Shown here in pieces: positions 18,520 through 27,598 of a stretch of 64,000 bases of DNA. Position numbers and translations under genes: made by a program. Each line of letters opens with the position of its first letter. Positions within the stretch are counted from its first letter, which is position 1. The notes under the pieces were generated by a model, which did not search any database, was not told where the DNA came from, and saw only the letters and a list, made by a program, of their open reading frames with translations. This DNA comes from Spirochaetales bacterium (GTDB lineage: Bacteria; Spirochaetota; Spirochaetia; DSM-2461), in contig QKAW01000006.1 of NCBI GenBank assembly GCA_003247135.1, positions 1-64,000 of the forward strand. Direction: 5' to 3'.

Positions 18520-19273
18520 GTTTTAAAAAGCAGGAGAATCTACCAGTAGTTTCTCCTTCTTTTCTATATGAGTAAAATTCATCAGTATTGCATGAAGTAC
18601 ATAAATCCATAATTTCAATATTCTGGTGCGGTATATTAACTGATAAAGCCTGATTATAATTAATTCGTTTTAGATCCAGATAGAAATTCTTATTTTTTAT
18701 ATATCCTTCATCTTTACCCGGTGAAAATCTTAAATATAAATCCTCAGATACATTGTAGCAGCAGGAACCTATAGATGGACCAATTCCAATTAAAATATCT
18801 TCAGGTTTTGAGTCGTATTTTTTTGTAAAGAGTGTGACCATGGATTGTAAAAGATTTAATTCTGTTCCTTTCCAGCCACAATGACAAAGACCTCCAATTT
18901 GCTTTCTTCTATCATAAACTGCTATTGGTACACAATCTGCAACATAGATATTAAGTAGAGGTAAGGTTATGTCTGTATAAATTCCATCACATTCTACAAC
19001 ATTGTGACCACAGTTATCTTTATTAATATACTGAATTGTATCGCCATGTACCTGAATCCCATGGGTATATAAATCAGGATCACACTCTAAAATATCACAT
19101 AAAATTTGTCTGTTCTTATTAACATTTTCTTTTGAATCTCCGGTGTGAGTTGCTAAATTAAAGGTTCTATAGCTTTCACTGGAAACTCCTCCATTCCTTG
19201 TTGTTATTCCGGTTTTTACCGGGTAATTTTTAAACAGATTCCATTCAATTATTCTAGAGTTTTGATATTTCAT
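18509..19273 (-). CDS. pgeF: peptidoglycan editing factor PgeF (YfiH/laccase-domain family)
   Basis: 254 residues, typical of the multicopper polyphenol-oxidase-domain family now known in E. coli to correct L-Ser misincorporation in cell-wall precursors. Seen here: TTRNGGVS near the N-terminus, QVHGDTI, VADCVPIAVYD, CHCGWKGTELN and IGPSIGSCCYNV, which hold the His/Cys metal-site residues. It overlaps the end of the upstream TPR gene by 20 bases, so the two are probably co-translated. Confidence 0.9.
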   Translation of the reverse strand: MKYQNSRIIEWNLFKNYPVKTGITTRNGGVSSESYRTFNLATHTGDSKENVNKNRQILCDILECDPDLYTHGIQVHGDTIQYINKDNCGHNVVECDGIYTDITLPLLNIYVADCVPIAVYDRRKQIGGLCHCGWKGTELNLLQSMVTLFTKKYDSKPEDILIGIGPSIGSCCYNVSEDLYLRFSPGKDEGYIKNKNFYLDLKRINYNQALSVNIPHQNIEIMDLCTSCNTDEFYSYRKEGETTGRFSCFLKLTC

Positions 19274-20351
19274 CTATTAAACTCTCTGCTTTAATTTTAT
19301 ATTCAGAATTCTCAATTTTATTAAGATATTTTTTTGAAATTAAATAATCTTTACTGTTAAAGAAATTTACACCTATAGAGTAATATACTAAATCTTCTGG
19401 TGCACCAAGATCCAGTGCCTTTGAAAAATTTGAATATGCTTCATTGTACATTTTTAAATTACTATAGCATGCTGCAATATAGTAGAATGGACTATAGTTT
19501 TTTTCAGATATCTTAGTAGCTTCTAAAAAACTGTTTAGTGAATTATCAAATTCAGACTTATTGTAAAAACTTATACCTTCTGCCATGAATTCACTAAATG
19601 TTTTAATTTCATTTGCATAATTTAGTAATATATTGTCCAGGTCAAACTCTTTAAATCGGGATGTAATTGCTGAGTCTATCATTTCAGGTTCTTCGTACTT
19701 AATTATTGATAATGAATCCCAGAATAGTCGATTATGCTCCTTATTCGTGGCATGAAGAAGATAATCAAATACAATCCAGTTTAAATAATTTTTAGGATCA
19801 CTGTTTACTTGACCGGTTACAGTTGTAAAAATTTTATTTTTGTAATTACTGCTTTTAATAAGTGTCATCATTTTGTCATTATTTATTTTAATATTTTCAT
19901 TATCCTGGAAATAAGTTGCTACACCAGAACTAAACCAGAATGGTGTACCTTGCCCAAAGAATTGGAAATACTGTAGAGTTAAATAGTATGAAAGTGAGGA
20001 AAAAAGTATTAATTCAGAACTGTAAATAATAATTCTTGAATTTCCACTACTGTATTTTAGGAAAATATAGTCATCCCTCTCTGGTATTGTTAACTGATCC
20101 AGATATTTGTTAAATGACTCCTTGTCATTAAGAATATAGATATCTCTTTTTGAATCCATTTTTTTAGAAAGCTTTAATTCTTTATCAATTAATTTGTTAT
20201 AAGTTTCACAGTATTCTAGTATTTTATCAATATTTAAATTTTCATGGTGGAGAAAATTAAAATTTTCACTTTTCGTACTAATAAATTCTTCACTTTGTAA
20301 ATGCAATGCAGTAAAAAGTATTATGTTGAGAGCAAGTAAAATTTTCTTCAT
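19254..20351 (-). CDS. secreted protein with C-terminal TPR repeats
   Basis: 365 residues with a signal peptide (MKKILLALNIILFTALHLQS). Residues 25-230 resemble the layout of peptidase-MA-like domains (YYLTLQYFQFF ... TPFWFSSGVATYF), but no HExxH metal motif is present, so it is probably not a protease. About 260-360 contains two or three TPR-like units (SPFYYIAACYSNLKMYNEAY, PEDLVYYSIGVNFFNSKDYL). Likely periplasmic. TAGGAG precedes the ATG. Part of a minus-strand operon from the pseudouridine synthase to pgeF. Confidence 0.65.
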   Translation of the reverse strand: MKKILLALNIILFTALHLQSEEFISTKSENFNFLHHENLNIDKILEYCETYNKLIDKELKLSKKMDSKRDIYILNDKESFNKYLDQLTIPERDDYIFLKYSSGNSRIIIYSSELILFSSLSYYLTLQYFQFFGQGTPFWFSSGVATYFQDNENIKINNDKMMTLIKSSNYKNKIFTTVTGQVNSDPKNYLNWIVFDYLLHATNKEHNRLFWDSLSIIKYEEPEMIDSAITSRFKEFDLDNILLNYANEIKTFSEFMAEGISFYNKSEFDNSLNSFLEATKISEKNYSPFYYIAACYSNLKMYNEAYSNFSKALDLGAPEDLVYYSIGVNFFNSKDYLISKKYLNKIENSEYKIKAESLIDEISKL

Positions 20352-20360
20352 TTTTAACTC

Positions 20361-21215
20361 CTATTTATGGGAAACCTGATCAATAGTTATATCAACACTC
20401 TCAATGATTAATCCTGTAAGTCTCTCAATACTTTCTGTAATATATTTTTGTAGTGTATGAAAATTCCCTGAAAGTTGTTCACCAAAAGATACATTGACAA
20501 ACAGACTTATGGTATATCCATTTTGAGACTGGGATACAATAATTTTTTTTACTTTTATACTTTCACTGTGTTCATCCACACAGTGGAGAACCATTTGGCT
20601 AAGTGCTGCCTCGGAAATTGATATTGCCCCTTTATCTTTACTATTAAATGTCGGTCTTACAACAGATTTTTCTACATATCTCTTACTTTTCTTTCTAGAG
20701 AAGAATACCTTTATTGAGTCATAAAATATGTGGGAATAATCTCTTTTTACTTCAATAGATGGCACAGGGATAACGTGTTTTCCTTCCTTGGTTCGTGATT
20801 TTATTGCAGTCTCAATCTCTTCTTTACTTGCAATATCCTCTATTTGAATATATGTTGAAATTTCAGGAAGTTCCAGACGTTCAGCAATTTTAGCTACCAT
20901 TTTATTTGATGTTCCTATTAGTAGTATTTTTTTAAACTTTATAGATCTTAGTTTGGTTATAACTTCCTGTTTGTGGGCCGGGTTGTCAAAAAGAGCTGTT
21001 TTTATAGCTCCCATATAAGCATCTTCTTTTTTTGCAGATTTACCAGCAACGATTTTTTCGTTGTGAATTAAGAGACCATCATCTATCATTAAATCGATCT
21101 GATATTTCTTGGAAATTAATCCCGCTCTGAAACTTTTCCCCGTTCCACTACGACCAACTAAAGCATATACTTTAACACCTTTTAAACGCCATTTAAATGT
21201 TTTAAATAGATTCAT
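20361..21215 (-). CDS. P-loop ATPase fused to an Asp23/Gls24-like domain
   Basis: About 284 residues. Residues 13-30 hold a Walker A motif, GRSGTGKS (21-28). The region to about 170 behaves as a small P-loop domain, including KKILLIGTSNKMVAKIAERL. Residues about 195-280 resemble Asp23/Gls24: ISISEAALSQMV at its start and ITESIERLTGLIIESVDITI near its end. I do not know a named protein with this architecture. A TTG at 21224 is possible, but I chose the ATG at 21215 because the domain begins naturally there. It overlaps the upstream pseudouridine synthase gene by 14 bases. Soluble, cytoplasmic. Confidence 0.65.
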   Translation of the reverse strand: MNLFKTFKWRLKGVKVYALVGRSGTGKSFRAGLISKKYQIDLMIDDGLLIHNEKIVAGKSAKKEDAYMGAIKTALFDNPAHKQEVITKLRSIKFKKILLIGTSNKMVAKIAERLELPEISTYIQIEDIASKEEIETAIKSRTKEGKHVIPVPSIEVKRDYSHIFYDSIKVFFSRKKSKRYVEKSVVRPTFNSKDKGAISISEAALSQMVLHCVDEHSESIKVKKIIVSQSQNGYTISLFVNVSFGEQLSGNFHTLQKYITESIERLTGLIIESVDITIDQVSHK

Positions 21216-22206
21216 TATTGTCAAGTTCCTTTTTTAACAATCTGTCCACCAGGTTAATCTCTTCTTGTGACAGAAAACTCTTTAGCATAGAGTAATCTGT
21301 TTGAGTGAAAGGTAAATAAATTTTATTTTTATTAATAATATCATTTTTTTTGTTAATAGATAAAGAGATTGCAGATAAATAATAATCTTTAAAATTTTTA
21401 TTTCCACTATATTTAATGTCTCCCGCAAGAGGTCTATTGTGTAGAGCACATTGAACCCGAATCTGATGAGTCCTACCGGTTTTAATCTCAACAATTGCTA
21501 CTGTAAGGTTGTTCTTGGTGTATATAGGAGTAAAAATAGTAATAGCTTCTTTCCCTGAATTAGAAGAATAGCTTTTTAGGGATTTTTCATCCCTTGATAA
21601 TTTATCAACCCACTTCTCTTTTTTAGTAAATGTTCCTTCAACAACTGTTAAATAAAATTTTTGAGTATACCCCTGTTGCAATAAATCTGTAAAAAACCTG
21701 GCTCCGGCTAAAGAGACACTAAATACAATTAATCCTTGTGTGTTTCGATCAAGTCTGTGTAAGGGTCCAGGTGAAAATGAGAGACTCTCAACAGTTTTCT
21801 GTTTAAGATACTCCTTAACTTTTCTGTCAAGACTGTCATTACTTCCATGGACAAGTTCACCCAGTTTCTTGTTGTAAATTATTAAATGTGCATTTTCAAA
21901 AATTATTCTGTTTTTATCTAGTCCAGAAGTAGACTTATCTTCCCTTCTTTTATGGCTTAGAAATTGATTGTATATAGAAATTATGTCTCCGGTATTAACT
22001 CTGCTATTCTGTTTTACTTTTTTATTATTAACAAGAATATCTCCATTTCTTAAACTTTTAAATATTATTTTTAAGGGAAGATCCGGTAGAAACTTTCTAA
22101 CTACATTATCAACTCTTTTATTATCATCATTAATAGTTATGGTAAAATGTTCAAATTTTTCATTATTCACTATAAAAACATACTTATTACCTGGGACTTT
22201 GGTCAA
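21202..22206 (-). CDS. RluA-family RNA pseudouridine synthase
   Basis: 334 residues. An S4 RNA-binding domain (about 25-80) precedes the catalytic domain with HRLDRNTQGLIVF (150-162), in which Asp153 is the catalytic residue, and the GRTHQIRVQ signature further on. RluC/RluD-type enzymes modify 23S rRNA; the exact site cannot be told from sequence. The start is a TTG with AAAGG close before it. A GTG at codon 13 is the alternative, which would still leave the S4 domain whole. First gene of the minus-strand run down to pgeF. Confidence 0.9.
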   Translation of the reverse strand: MTKVPGNKYVFIVNNEKFEHFTITINDDNKRVDNVVRKFLPDLPLKIIFKSLRNGDILVNNKKVKQNSRVNTGDIISIYNQFLSHKRREDKSTSGLDKNRIIFENAHLIIYNKKLGELVHGSNDSLDRKVKEYLKQKTVESLSFSPGPLHRLDRNTQGLIVFSVSLAGARFFTDLLQQGYTQKFYLTVVEGTFTKKEKWVDKLSRDEKSLKSYSSNSGKEAITIFTPIYTKNNLTVAIVEIKTGRTHQIRVQCALHNRPLAGDIKYSGNKNFKDYYLSAISLSINKKNDIINKNKIYLPFTQTDYSMLKSFLSQEEINLVDRLLKKELDNNESI

Positions 22207-22262
22207 CTACCTTTTACCAATATCCTATTGACAAATTACTATTCAATAAAGGAAACTAAGTC

Positions 22263-23462
22263 ATGATTAAAACTGGTTTCAAATTATTTATTATTCTTTT
22301 TTTTATTTTAACTTTTGTCTATTTTTATAAGAAAACTCCTCCTGAAAATCCCTGGAGAGATTATACCCCTGTTCTCTTCGATTCAAATGCAGATTTATTG
22401 GAGGGTGTTGAAATATTAAGAAACGATGGCTATCAGGAAATTGTATACAGAGAGGGGATTACTCTTGGTATTAGTAATTTCAGGGACTTAGAAGAGATGA
22501 CTCTCAATAGTATATCTGAAAAAATTGACAACATAGACTTTAGGAATGATCCATATATAAACTCAGTTGATAAAATTTTTAAGAATGACAAATACTTTAC
22601 ACTGTATATTAAAATCCCTCAAAATGATATTTGGCAAATTGTAAAAGTTTATAATAGCCTTAGTAAGAAAGGTCTTTCATTTAAATTAGGGAATTCGGAT
22701 GTTCTAAGAGTTTTGCTGAATTATTTCTCTTTTATACTAGTTATGTTACTTTTTAGTATAGGAAGTAAAACAAGATTTTTTGCTACACTTTTAAGTGGTA
22801 TTGCAATTTATTTTCTGATGAATGTAAATTCTGTATACAGTTTTATAGGTTTTTATTTAATATATTTTCTTATAATAATGATTATTGAATCACTGTCCTT
22901 TAGTAATACATATATAAAAAGAAATAATATTGGTTATTTCAGGATTTTGTTTGCAATAACACTTTTTGTATTACCAACATTTTTTCCTACATTCCTAGAT
23001 TATACTACAAAGATTTATACTCCTGTTTTTTCAGGGGATAAAGAGATCAGTTATACCAGTCTGGAAAAGAACTATGATGAATCATTAGGGAATTTAAGCA
23101 ATTATTTTGCCCATTATGCTTACCAAAAAGTATTTTTATATGAAGCGAAATATTTGTTTCCAAGTTATAAAAATTCTGTTACAATTGAAGAGTTTGAACT
23201 AAATGATTACTATCTTGAAAATAAAAGACGAGAAGTTGCTAGCTATGATGAAAATTTTTTAAGAGATTTTTTATTATATTGTAATTCAACGGCTATAGGA
23301 CGATTCTATCTAGATTTTGATGAACCTTTTAAATTGGAATTGAATTCTCTTCTAACTATATATATAGTAGAAAAAGAGTATATGCAAATTGGCATATTGG
23401 CTGTTATAATGTTTATCACTTCTATTTCTTTTAAGAAGAGATTCAAACGAAAAAATAATTGA
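22263..23462 (+). CDS. membrane protein of unknown function ahead of the rnf operon
   Basis: 399 residues: one N-terminal helix (about 5-22), an extracytoplasmic alpha/beta region (about 25-140), a cluster of four or five helices (about 150-250), a second extracytoplasmic part (250-370) and a last helix (about 375-392) with a basic cytoplasmic tail. I do not recognise the family. It ends 12 bases before rnfC and is on the same strand, so it may be part of the rnf transcript; whether it works with Rnf is unknown. GGAAA precedes the ATG. Confidence 0.6.
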   Translation: MIKTGFKLFIILFFILTFVYFYKKTPPENPWRDYTPVLFDSNADLLEGVEILRNDGYQEIVYREGITLGISNFRDLEEMTLNSISEKIDNIDFRNDPYINSVDKIFKNDKYFTLYIKIPQNDIWQIVKVYNSLSKKGLSFKLGNSDVLRVLLNYFSFILVMLLFSIGSKTRFFATLLSGIAIYFLMNVNSVYSFIGFYLIYFLIIMIIESLSFSNTYIKRNNIGYFRILFAITLFVLPTFFPTFLDYTTKIYTPVFSGDKEISYTSLEKNYDESLGNLSNYFAHYAYQKVFLYEAKYLFPSYKNSVTIEEFELNDYYLENKRREVASYDENFLRDFLLYCNSTAIGRFYLDFDEPFKLELNSLLTIYIVEKEYMQIGILAVIMFITSISFKKRFKRKNN

Positions 23463-23474
23463 TAGGGTTGTTAT

Positions 23475-24803
23475 ATGAAGTTAAAGAGTTTTCCAAAAGG
23501 TGGTATACATCCACCTCATAGAAAGAATTCAAGTTATAGTCCGGATGATTTAAATGCAAGTTTGCCATCTATAGCGACTATACCTCTCTCCCAGCATATT
23601 GGAGCACCTTCCAAATGTATAGTTAAAGTGGGGGACACCGTAAATGAAGAAGATTTGATTGGTGAAGCTTCTGGTTTTGTATCATCAAATATTCACACAT
23701 CCATACCTGGAGAAGTTATTGAGATTAAAGATCTGTTTTTGCCAAATGGTCGAGTATGTCCTGCTGTTGTAATTGAGACAAAAGGTGAATTCAGCCGTAT
23801 AGGGAAGTCTTTAGAAATTTATCCATGGGATGATATTGAAAAAGAAAAACTTATTGAAATTATCAAGGATAGTGGTATTGTTGGTCTTGGTGGAGCAACT
23901 TTTCCTACCCATGTAAAGTTAACACTTCCAGAGGGTTTCGAATTGGAAAACCTTATAATTAATGCTGCAGAGTGTGAACCATATTTATCAAGTGACCATG
24001 TTTTAATGCTTGAGTTTAGCCGTGAAATTACAACAGGATTAAAAATCCTTAAGAAAATCCTGGAGCCTAAAAATATCTATGTTGGAATGGAAGTAAATAA
24101 AAAGGATGCAGGTGACCTTTTAACAAAGACCTTTAAAGAGGAAAATCTGGATGCATCTGTAGTTTTGCTAAAGAATAAATATCCTCAGGGAGCAGAGAAA
24201 AACTTAATCAAAGCTATAATTGGGAAGGAAATACCATCTGGTAAACTGCCATTAAGTGTTGGTGTAATTAATGTAAATGTTTCTACAGTATATGCTATAT
24301 ACGAAGCAGTATGTCTAAAAAGACCTTTAGTTGAGCGATTTGTAACTGTAGGTGGTGGTGCTGTAAAAAATCCGGGAGTTTACAGAGTCAGAGTCGGTAC
24401 TTCTGTTCGATCATTAATTGAAGAGTGTGGTGGTTTTACTGAAGAGCCTGAGAAAGTGATCTTTGGTGGTCCTATGATGGGATTTACAGTTTTTGATTTA
24501 GATGTTCCAGTAACAAAGGGGACTTCAGGAATACTTGCATTAACTAAAAAAGAGGTTAATAGTGCAAGAACAACTAACTGTTTAAAATGTGGTCGGTGCG
24601 TAGATGGTTGTCCAATGGGGTTAGTTCCTTCTAAATTATTCAAATTAATTGATCACAATTTATGTGATGAAGCAGTTGAAAATGGTCTAAATGATTGTGT
24701 CGAGTGTGGTTCATGTGCTTATAATTGCCCGGCACACCTGTTTCTTGTTCAACAATTTAGAGCTGGTAAATCTATTGTTAGAAGAAGTAAAGGAGCTAAA
24801 TAG
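23475..24803 (+). CDS. rnfC: Rnf electron-transport complex subunit RnfC
   Basis: Peripheral NADH-side subunit of the ferredoxin:NAD+ oxidoreductase that pumps Na+ or H+. 442 residues: N-terminal barrel-sandwich region (FPKGGIHPPHRK), the Rossmann-like FMN/NADH region (GIVGLGGATFPTHVK, NAAECEPYL), a SLBB-like segment, and two 4Fe-4S motifs, CLKCGRCVDGCP (about 369) and CVECGSCAYNCP (about 408). It is of the short RnfC type without the long Ala-rich tail of E. coli RsxC. First of six rnf genes in the order C-D-G-E-A-B. Confidence 0.96.
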   Translation: MKLKSFPKGGIHPPHRKNSSYSPDDLNASLPSIATIPLSQHIGAPSKCIVKVGDTVNEEDLIGEASGFVSSNIHTSIPGEVIEIKDLFLPNGRVCPAVVIETKGEFSRIGKSLEIYPWDDIEKEKLIEIIKDSGIVGLGGATFPTHVKLTLPEGFELENLIINAAECEPYLSSDHVLMLEFSREITTGLKILKKILEPKNIYVGMEVNKKDAGDLLTKTFKEENLDASVVLLKNKYPQGAEKNLIKAIIGKEIPSGKLPLSVGVINVNVSTVYAIYEAVCLKRPLVERFVTVGGGAVKNPGVYRVRVGTSVRSLIEECGGFTEEPEKVIFGGPMMGFTVFDLDVPVTKGTSGILALTKKEVNSARTTNCLKCGRCVDGCPMGLVPSKLFKLIDHNLCDEAVENGLNDCVECGSCAYNCPAHLFLVQQFRAGKSIVRRSKGAK

Positions 24804-25834
24804 TGAAAGATAAGTTAGTTATCACAAGTAGTCCACAGTTTCACAACGGTGATTCTACTTTAACAGTAATGTGGAGCGTTTCAATAGCTCTTCTCCCAGC
24901 TGTAATCTGGGGTGTTATTATGTTCGGTTTATCAGCCCTATGGATAATGGTTGTTTCTGTATTATCTGCTCTTTTAGCAGAGTACTTATTAAACAGAGTA
25001 TATAATAAAAGTACATTATGGGATGGTAGTGCTTTTTTAACAGGACTATTAATAGGTTTAAATATGCCTCCGGATATGCCTGGTTTAGCCTGGATTTATG
25101 TTCCGCTAGGTGCATCATTCTTTGCAATTCTTATTGTTAAGGGTGCTTTTGGAGGCTTGGGAAATAACTGGATGAACCCTGCTCTTGGTGGACGTGTCTT
25201 TGTATTCTTTTCATGGACAAACCATATGACTGTTTGGGAGAAACCTTTAGTCGATGGAGTTACAGGTGCAACTCCTCTTGGAGGTGTAAAATCCGGTTTA
25301 TTAGGTTATTCCGGAAGTGCATCAAATCCCCTGGATCTATTAAACGATGTTACAAATAGTAATTTAACCTATCTGGATCTTTTTATAGGTAAAATCGGTG
25401 GTTCAATTGGTGAGATTTCAGCTCTTTTACTTATATTGGGTGCAATTTTCCTAATTATCAAAAAGATTATTAGATGGGAGATTTATGTCCCTTATCTGGT
25501 AGTATTTATCCTTCTTGTCTGGTGTTTTGATGGTAATAGATTTGGAACAGGTCTTTTTACTGGTGATATTCTGTTTCATCTTTTTACAGGTGGATTGATT
25601 CTGGGTGTTTTCTTTATGGCAACTGATATGGTAACTTCTCCTATTACAGCTAAAGGGATGCTTATTTATGGTGCTGGATGTGGTTTTTTAACCTTCTTGT
25701 TCAGAGTCTACGGAGCTAACCCTGAGGGTGTTTCATTGGCTATTATTGTAATGAATATTATTGTTCCATTAATTAACAGATATACAAAACCTCAGCTCTT
25801 TGGTCATGCAAAATTGGAGGCTGCAAATGAATAA
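24803..25834 (+). CDS. rnfD: Rnf complex subunit RnfD
   Basis: Integral membrane subunit carrying covalent FMN. About nine to ten hydrophobic segments in 343 residues; the flavinylation motif is TGAT in DGVTGATPLGG. The start is GTG overlapping the rnfC stop (TAGTG) with AAGGAG before it, so it is translationally coupled. The FMN is attached by an ApbE-type transferase; one is encoded at 51432-52448. Confidence 0.95.
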   Translation: MKDKLVITSSPQFHNGDSTLTVMWSVSIALLPAVIWGVIMFGLSALWIMVVSVLSALLAEYLLNRVYNKSTLWDGSAFLTGLLIGLNMPPDMPGLAWIYVPLGASFFAILIVKGAFGGLGNNWMNPALGGRVFVFFSWTNHMTVWEKPLVDGVTGATPLGGVKSGLLGYSGSASNPLDLLNDVTNSNLTYLDLFIGKIGGSIGEISALLLILGAIFLIIKKIIRWEIYVPYLVVFILLVWCFDGNRFGTGLFTGDILFHLFTGGLILGVFFMATDMVTSPITAKGMLIYGAGCGFLTFLFRVYGANPEGVSLAIIVMNIIVPLINRYTKPQLFGHAKLEAANE

Positions 25835-26384
25835 AACTATTAACATGGCTATAAAACTGCTTGTAATTTGCTCAGCAGCGGCTTTTGTGTTGGGGGTTGT
25901 GAATTCTTTAACTGCTCCTGAAATAAAAAAACTTGAAGAAGAAGCAAAAGTTAAGGTGTTGGGTGAATTACTTGTTAAAGGTAAGGCCGACCCGGCAAAA
26001 GAGATTTTTGTTGAAAATAATGAGTATGTTTCTTCATATTTTGAAATTGTAGATAATGGAACCGTTATTGGTGATATTCTCTATTTAAAAGCCAAAGGTT
26101 ATGGAGGGATGATGACTCTAATGGCATCCTACGATAGTAACGGGGATTTAATTGGCTCAGTTTTAATGAATAATAGTGAAACTCCGGGATTTGGTAAAAA
26201 GGCGGAAAAACCTGATTATATGAATAAATTTAAAGGTAGAGGTTCTGACAGTAACCCTTTACCACTGTTTAAATATCAGGTAGAAGAGGAGATAGATACT
26301 GTAACCGGTGCAACCATTACTTTTATGGGTGTCTCATCTGCATTAAAAAAAGGAAGCGATTTTGTGAAAGGAGGACTTAAGTGA
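25827..26384 (+). CDS. rnfG: Rnf complex subunit RnfG
   Basis: Single-pass membrane subunit with an extracytoplasmic FMN-binding domain. The N-terminal helix is about residues 5-25; the covalent FMN motif is TGAT in DTVTGATITF near residue 157. I chose the ATG at 25827 (GGAGG six bases before it, eight-base overlap with rnfD), not an ATG at 25800, which lacks a binding site and would add a hydrophilic extension before the helix. About 185 residues, usual for the family. Confidence 0.95.
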   Translation: MNKTINMAIKLLVICSAAAFVLGVVNSLTAPEIKKLEEEAKVKVLGELLVKGKADPAKEIFVENNEYVSSYFEIVDNGTVIGDILYLKAKGYGGMMTLMASYDSNGDLIGSVLMNNSETPGFGKKAEKPDYMNKFKGRGSDSNPLPLFKYQVEEEIDTVTGATITFMGVSSALKKGSDFVKGGLK

Positions 26385-26992
26385 AAGTTTTTACAAAGGG
26401 TGTATTTAGAGAAAATCCGGTTTTTGCAATAGTTCTTGGTCTCTGTCCAGCTTTGGCTGTAACTTCCATGGTGTGGAACGCTATAGGTATGGGCTTTGGA
26501 GTAATTTTTGTTTTAGTTTGTTCAAATCTATTCATATCATTATTAAGAAATTATATTCCAGATGAAGTGCATATACCTGCATATATTGTTGTTATTGCTT
26601 CATTTGTTACAGTTGTTGAGCTTTTAATGAAAGCTTATCTTCCATCTCTTGCTGCCAGTTTGGGGATTTTTATCCCATTAATTGTTGTAAACTGCGTTAT
26701 TTTAGGTAGAGCAGAAGCTTTTGCCAGCAAAAATGGACCTCTTGATTCTGTACTAGATGGATTAGGAATGGGATTAGGATTTACACTTGCTTTAATAGCA
26801 ATTTCATTGGTTCGTGAAGTATTAGGTGCAGGTCAAATAACACTTTTTGAACAGGGAGAGACTTTGGTTAGAATTAAACTTGGAGCTCTTAACGATAATC
26901 CAATTAGAGTTTTTGCTTTTCCTGCAGGTGCTTTAATTGTAATGGGTTATTTTAAATCACTATTTGATAATATTATGAAAAGGAGTAAGTAA
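26381..26992 (+). CDS. rnfE: Rnf complex subunit RnfE
   Basis: Six-helix membrane subunit of the RnfA/RnfE/NqrD/E family. 203 residues with LGLCPALAVT near the N-terminus (one of the paired Cys motifs that bind the intramembrane iron-sulphur site between RnfA and RnfE) and NCVILGRAEAFA in the middle. Start is GTG within GTGA overlapping the rnfG stop, with AAAGGAGG upstream. Confidence 0.95.
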   Translation: MKVFTKGVFRENPVFAIVLGLCPALAVTSMVWNAIGMGFGVIFVLVCSNLFISLLRNYIPDEVHIPAYIVVIASFVTVVELLMKAYLPSLAASLGIFIPLIVVNCVILGRAEAFASKNGPLDSVLDGLGMGLGFTLALIAISLVREVLGAGQITLFEQGETLVRIKLGALNDNPIRVFAFPAGALIVMGYFKSLFDNIMKRSK

Positions 26993-27597
26993 TGGGTGTT
27001 TTTGCTGAAATAATTGGAATTCTGGTTACTTATGTTTTGGTAAGTAATGTTATATTAACTCAGTTTCTTGGTTTATGTCCTTTTATTGGAGTTTCAAAAA
27101 ACTCTGAATCTGCTATAGGTATGGGTTTTGCAGTAACCTTTGTTATGACTTTAGCTACAATGTTTACATGGATGCTTTATAACTGGTTACTTGTTCCAGC
27201 TGGTCTGGAATTTCTTAAAGTTATATCCTTTATTCTTGTTATTGCTTCTCTTGTTCAATTTGTAGAGATGTTTGTAAAGAAAAACTCTCCAGCACTATAC
27301 AGAGCTTTAGGTATATATTTACCTTTAATAACTACTAACTGTGCTGTAATGGGTATAGCACTTTTGGTAGTTGAAGTTGAAAAAATGTCACTTTTTAACA
27401 GTGTTTTGGCAGGGTTTTCTGCAGGAATCGGATTTTTAGTAGCTATTTTACTTATGTCTGCTATTAGAGAGCAATTAGAGATAGAGTTTGTTCCTAAAGG
27501 ATTAAAAGGTGCTCCAATTGCATTTATATCCGCAGGGCTTATGGCAATGGCTTTTATGGCTTTTGATAAAGCTCTATTAATGAATTTGGTAGGTTAA
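26992..27597 (+). CDS. rnfA: Rnf complex subunit RnfA
   Basis: Six-helix partner of RnfE, 201 residues. LGLCPFIGVSKNSESAIGMG and TTNCAVMGIALL are the family signatures, each with the Cys that contributes to the intramembrane cluster. The stop-start overlap TAATG couples it to rnfE, and rnfB starts two bases after its stop. Confidence 0.95.
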   Translation: MGVFAEIIGILVTYVLVSNVILTQFLGLCPFIGVSKNSESAIGMGFAVTFVMTLATMFTWMLYNWLLVPAGLEFLKVISFILVIASLVQFVEMFVKKNSPALYRALGIYLPLITTNCAVMGIALLVVEVEKMSLFNSVLAGFSAGIGFLVAILLMSAIREQLEIEFVPKGLKGAPIAFISAGLMAMAFMAFDKALLMNLVG

Positions 27598-27598
27598 G

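Noticed and set aside
19254-20351. Metalloprotease call for the secreted TPR protein
   Set aside because: The layout resembles peptidase-MA domains, but the HExxH zinc motif is absent.
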